A stretch of DNA of 64,000 nt from Pomacea canaliculata. Its lineage: Eukaryota > Mollusca > Gastropoda > Architaenioglossa > Ampullariidae. Positions 59,198 through 64,000 of this stretch are shown here, piece after piece; the first letter of the stretch is position 1, and every line of letters begins with the position of its first letter. The position numbers and the translations under genes were made by a program. The stretch is taken from positions 6,417,872 to 6,481,871 of the forward strand of contig NC_037601.1 in assembly GCF_003073045.1 (NCBI RefSeq). The letters run 5' to 3'. The notes beneath the pieces were generated by a model that searched no databases, was not told the origin of the DNA, and saw only the letters and a program-made list of their open reading frames with translations.

Positions 59198-59756
59198 CGA
59201 TAATTTCTCGAGAGTGGGGAAAGGGAAGCAACAACTTGACATTACTCATCTTACAGGATAATTAATTCACATTGCCATGCATATGTATATGTAAGGTACA
59301 AATTATCTGGCTAGAGACCGTTAAATGGTTAAAAAAAAATTGGGAAGAAATTATAAAAAAAAAAAAAACATTGAAGAAGTGAAGCTTTCATGGAGACATG
59401 GCACGATTTCTTCCTTCGTCTAAGAAGGGTGGTAGAAGGCAAGCCATTCACTCAAGCCAGATTCCTCCTGTCTAGTACGTCACCACCTAGTTGGCTATCG
59501 TTGCACGATCCGCAGCTCCAGCTAGCATCTCATCCCCAGGGACTACTCAGTGCTACACATTTCAACACCTTCAGCAGTTCTCCGAATGTAGACAGCACCG
59601 CTCTGAGTGGAGGGTGTGTTTTCTGCTCCGTTCATTCCCTACCCACTTTTGTACCTCAGCTACATGTGGAATTCTTTTGCTTCGCGCATGCTTACTTGCA
59701 AGTCTGTTTTCTGCGGAGTAGAACCAGAGGAAAGACAATAACAGCTTTATAACGAT

Positions 59757-60030
59757 GTGATAAGAAAACTCCAACAACTAAGTGGTACCATAGAATACAA
59801 AAAGTCCTGGAGTCGTACAGTACAGCGGCGTTACCAAGACAAACATCTCAACACCGACATCTCATTTAGCTCTGTGGTAGAAGCCATACAGCTCTGTGGT
59901 CATGATGCTCGGGAGGCCCTGCACTTCAGGTGTAACGGCACACCCTCCGACAGGCCAGCAGTTGGGAGTGTAGCACTGGCACGGAGACAGCGTGTAGTCG
60001 GCGGCCTCTCCCTCCCTTGTGCTGTAACGG
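59757..60030 (+). other. Possible exon or former exon in block B ending at a GTAAGT donor
   Basis: The open frame contains SSVVEAIQLCGHDAREALHF, then RCNGTPSDRPAVG and LSLPCAVT, and ends in front of GTAAGT at 60031. The same donor context and several of the same residues occur in block A at 53835-53940, where the frame is broken. Cysteine content and the conserved donor are suggestive of an exon, but the family is unknown. Confidence 0.3.
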
Positions 60031-61161
60031 TAAGTCGTGTTAAATGTTGTTTATCTCACAAGCCTAAGGACGGGACTACGGTACACAAACATGTTATTTA
60101 CGTATTAGACATCGCAATGTTTTGCTCCGCGCAGTGTGTTGACGTCGGAAATATGATAGCGGCAGTGGTTGTAGTGTGGGTAGGGGGTGGCACGGGTTAC
60201 AAAATGTTGCTAGAAAAATGTATATTATTATAAAAATTAGGATGTGTTACACATCTACATATAGTATAATAATCAGTATTATGTGTGTGCTTCGCGAATT
60301 TTCTACTCAAGAAAATATTCACAGAAAACCTGACACTATATCAAAGTCGGGAATGTATATGTGTATATAGACCTGTATACAATATGTGTGTGTGTGAGCG
60401 CGCGTGTAGTAATGAACAAGTATGAACGAAACATAATCACACAAAGATTACATACTATAATGTAAGCTCTGTCGCTCTATACTTCCAAGAAACTTCTTTC
60501 TTGATCACTGCTCTCGACAGCACGACAGCTGTTCCCTCTTTTCTCGTGTCTGCAACTTGTTGTGTCGAGCTTTTTTGTTTGTTGTTTTTTACGCGGAGCT
60601 TAGCCCTATAAACACGTCTAGCAGATCAGGGTAAATCAAAAACCAGGCCCCAGTCCAGGATAGTGTTTTCCTTTTAACGGTTCTTGTTAATACAAGCTTT
60701 ACATACAGTAGATATAGACAACATATGTATGTACTGCTTATACAGTGACTCCCGACTAACTTCCAAGATTTCAAATATATAGTGTATGACTCTCAAATAC
60801 TCACTTCAATAATTAAATATACTTGCGGAACTGACTTACCTTCCCTGCCAATGTTCTGCAAATAATATAGACAGCCAGACTCCAAGACAGGCTGGTAGGT
60901 AAGATAGATAGATAAGGAAATCTTGCCGTGATGTATGCTGTTGCTGACTTGGTGGAAAACAAAAAATAATCAACCAACAGTTGATAATGACTAAAATAGA
61001 TGACATATGACATGGAATTCCTGTAGTAGCGGGGAAGTCTGTCTATTCATTATCTTAATTTCCGGAGAGGCAGCGTAATAAATGAGATTCATTAATGGCA
61101 TGGAAGTCCAACAGTCAAGCCCTACTCACGAGACATTTCCGTGACCTGATCCTCTTATTCA

Positions 61162-61262
61162 TCCTCATCTGTGTGTGTGTTACGCTCTGTGTGTGTATAT
61201 GTGTGTGTGTTTTACACTCTGTGTGTGTGTTACGCTCTCTTTCTATGTGTTGTGTGTGTATT
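61162..61262. repeat. GT-rich degenerate microsatellite
   Basis: Repeated blocks of TGTGTGTGT separated by TACGCTCT or TACACTCT, giving a roughly 28-40-base higher-order pattern. Confidence 0.75.
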
Positions 61263-62165
61263 TGTTTTACACGCTCCCTCTCACTGTGTAGAGGCTCATA
61301 AAAACTCCTCACTCCCTCTCTCTCTCCCACTCCATCACTCTTGGTCTATTTTACTCTTCCTCCCTTTCTCCGCTCCTCTTTCCTCTTTTCGCTTTTTCCA
61401 TCTCTTCCTATTTGTCTGTCAGTCTACACTTAATGATGCACACGATAATGAATACAGACTGTGCGTGCTGCATGAAATAACCATAAACGTCACGTTTATT
61501 TCTGGGGTCAGCAGCACGGTCTGCCTCTAGAGTCTAGCTCGAGGCTTCAAGCGAAATGTTCTGAAAAATGTTGAAGGTTTACTGCTGCTTGGCGCCAGTC
61601 GTCCAGCTAACATCTAACAGCAGTTATTATTATTTTTTTAAACCTTTCCGCTCGCATTCAAAGACGATAGCCGCGGTGGCTCGCAATAAATCGTATTTAT
61701 GGTGCAGGAATAAAGGATTGAATGGATATCATGTCCTGGCTGGAATCGAAAAACCGACAATCCACATTGTCAGTCACCACGAAGCTTTAGTGGTCCGGCA
61801 TGTCCGTTGGAGGGATTGTTTTTATGACATTTTTCACAACTCGTCTATAAAATGATTTTGGATCATAAATTCCTTTTGTCCGTGTCGCAATGCTGTCTGG
61901 GCGTTCAACATGTATTCACATATGCGCATATTCACAGACATTAATTACCAGACGCTAGAGGGGAAAAAAAAGTCAAGACGACAAGTTTTGAATCCGATCC
62001 ATCTTGGTATCAGCAGATCTTGTCACATGCAGTGACGTATACATGTGTGTGACGTTAGCAGTAAGTAATCCGAGAAGCGAAATGAATATCCTGCAGCAGT
62101 ATGAACACGGATGTCGCCGTGAACGTTTACTTAAAAAAAAAAATTCTTTTCTACAACACTGCTCG

Positions 62166-62290
62166 CGTATGTGTGTGTCTGTGTGTGTGTGTGAGAGAGA
62201 GACTGTGGGGGGTTGTGGAGTGCGAGCTAGCGTTCTAGAGTGAGTCAGGGGGAAGAGAGACAGAGAGGGGGGAGGAGAGGGAGGTGAATG
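62166..62290. repeat. GT then GA/GGGA-rich tract
   Basis: Counterpart of the compound microsatellite at 54898-54975 in block A, more diverged on the GA side. Confidence 0.7.
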
Positions 62291-63740
62291 TGAGAGGAGG
62301 TCGACAAAGGCCAAGCGTCAGGCAGTGTTGATTTTAAATGTCACCATTAAATACCAATTGCCGGCCCAGTCAAGCTCCTCAGCTGTTGTGATAACAGTAT
62401 TGCGGAATAGCAGCCTCTGCAGACGGTCCGCCGCTTGAAAGCATCCCCGCTCCCTAGGAACTAAACTTTTATCTCGATACAATATCAAGGCTGTGTCCGG
62501 TATACTCCCCACCCTCAGTGTTCATTAATACCGTAAAAAAATATGACACCTGGATTGGGGGAGGAGTGGTAGTTATGTCGCTCAGCGGACAGATTAATTA
62601 TCAAGCCAAGTTTATTTTTTTGCAAAATTCTTCATATCAGTGGGTCTGCTTGTGTTTACGTTTTAGGAGAATATAAACTTTTTGAAACTTCAGTAATGGA
62701 GACTGTGGAACAAAGACTCGTTTTTAAAAGATGTTTATCATCTTTCGTCAACAGTGAAGTGGGTATGAGTTAAGAGAAACAGTTCTCTCCAGCCCACCAG
62801 TCGCACATGGGGAGGAGTGGGTACCGGAGGCTGTGAAAGTGTTGTAAAAATGTTCGGCTGCTTAAAACCAAAAACGTCCGATAATGATGAGCAAAGAAAG
62901 CAAACCAAAGGGACACCATTTTTTTGTCATCAACCTTCACCACACAACAGATGTTACTATCTCACACTGGGATATCATCTGTTTTATCGCCCGAGCGTGC
63001 ATATCTTCATCGAACTGTATAAAGTCTTTGGTATAGCTATTGACTGGGAGGCGGTTATAGCTATTACGCAAAGCAGGGTATATGCTATGACTTCATATCT
63101 TTGTATAAGGTCTTCAGTGTAGCTCTTGACCAGCATGACGTAACGACAAGGAAGAATAATTCTTCTTTTTGTTCCTAATCACCCCCAGTGGAGCATAGGA
63201 CCGGAACTGCACCAGAAGAATAGCTACGAAAACTATATTTAGCTAATGAAGAAAAGAAAAGAAAATCCGATGCGTACTTGTGCAATAAACAGGCTTACAG
63301 AGGTTACTCACGACCTCCTGGACGTAAATAAATAGCAGTCAACCATACACATACAGTATCTCTGTCCCGCAGTGACAGACCTCAGGATGTGTAGGGTGAC
63401 AAATGGCGACTGTAAACTATACTTGGTAACCGCTCCTTGTTCCTCACCATTGAAAGTGCTGCATCATCCGGGTAAACGGAACGCAAAACGAACTGTTGAA
63501 TACGTAGATTTTTTTTTATTTCATTGGCTGGGGAAGGTTGACCGGTTTCCATTGGTGGTCGCGGACAAGTGAACGTTGCTTGTTAACCGGCTTTTCGCTA
63601 GAGACAGCGTTCGCCGAGGACACACTGTCCCCCTCATCAGAAGTAGCATCAGTCATCGCCCTGTCAGTACACGACACACACCAGACAACTGTTCGCGCTG
63701 TTCAGGTCACACTTTCTGGAGATAGACAATTTGCTCACGG

Positions 63741-64000
63741 TAAGGACACGGTTCGCAAGCAAACGTAAGTCTGTGTGTGTGCGTGTTTATACATTGATGT
63801 ACGCACATAAATCAAATTTAATAGAAGAAAGTATACTCTAATTGAACCAGATACAACAGGTTGCTTGCCTGTTGGACTGAACAGCTAAAAAAAAAAAAAC
63901 AACCTCTTTTGTTGTCTGTTGTTTACGGAGCATGATTCGCATTGTTTGTTAGGCGGTGGCTTATGTTTGAGTAACGAGCTGTGTGCAAGAAAAAGTGCAA
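63741..64000. other. Right edge, no recognised features
   Basis: A short GT run (63770-63785) and a 12-base A run (63887-63898) only. Confidence 0.4.

Larger units (their letters stand above)
58900..63740 (+). repeat. Segmental duplication block B (downstream of TLR copy 3)
   Basis: Partner of 53160-56346, with anchors as given there. Block B is longer. About 1 kb at roughly 60385-61355 (GT-rich at both ends) and a stretch at about 61525-61840 have no counterpart in A, while A has a LINE end and a short repeat that B lacks. Order and orientation are conserved, so the two blocks came from a direct tandem duplication that also carried the receptor genes. Confidence 0.8.

Noticed and set aside
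1-64000. CRISPR arrays, operons or other bacterial-style systems
   Set aside because: The window is plainly eukaryotic. The only short tandem repeats are microsatellites and one minisatellite without unique spacers.
1-64000. LTR retroviruses or Polinton-like elements
   Set aside because: No paired long terminal repeats and no gag, integrase, envelope or capsid motifs were recognised. The reverse-transcriptase-like relics are of LINE type.

Overview
The window is animal nuclear DNA. It has split genes with GT-AG introns, an AT-rich background, many degenerate LINE and SINE copies, a pogo/Tigger-type DNA transposon, CA/GT microsatellites, and a tandem array of Toll-like receptor genes. The short-ectodomain Toll-like receptors together with the repeat types suggest a mollusc, probably a gastropod. 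That is inference from gene and repeat style, and no species-level marker was seen.

Layout. 1-9.1 kb holds no recognisable gene apart from dispersed repeats (an A-tailed repeat, a tRNA-derived SINE and a LINE 3' end). A single GC-rich coding exon of an unidentified gene lies on the minus strand at 9167-9366. From about 10.56 to 24.56 kb a minus-strand gene of the sosondowah (SOWAH) ankyrin-repeat family can be reconstructed in 14 coding exons (438 aa). Its stop is at 17156, and a long T-rich (sense) stretch that may be 3' UTR extends down to about 10.6 kb. The ankyrin part of this gene appears to contain one 12-nt and four 3-nt exons. 24.6-35 kb is a transposon graveyard: LINE endonuclease and 3'-end pieces, an RTE-like reverse transcriptase relic, a complete-ended 2.04-kb Tigger-type element at 26923-28963, another LINE fragment at 31.9-33.0 kb, and a 33/34-bp minisatellite. 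35-40 kb is gene-poor.

From 40.5 kb onward lies a plus-strand tandem array of Toll-like receptors. TLR copy 1 (40518-44075, 687 aa) and TLR copy 2 (48406-51403, 695 aa) both look intact and share the same four-coding-exon structure with matching intron phases. Copy 3 (57.5-58.55 kb) is a decayed pseudogene. The regions downstream of copies 2 and 3 (53.16-56.35 kb and 58.9-63.74 kb) are diverged direct copies of one another, so the amplified unit was receptor plus flank.

How the genes relate. The two intact receptors have a signal peptide, a short leucine-rich ectodomain ending in a cysteine-rich cap, one membrane span and a cytoplasmic TIR domain. They should therefore act as cell-surface or endosomal innate immune sensors signalling through TIR adaptors. 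Copies 1 and 2 are nearly identical in most of the ectodomain and in the TIR, but clearly different in exon 1, the C-terminal cap and juxtamembrane region, and the cytoplasmic tail. That mosaic suggests gene conversion or patchwise selection. The SOWAH gene is unrelated to the receptor array.
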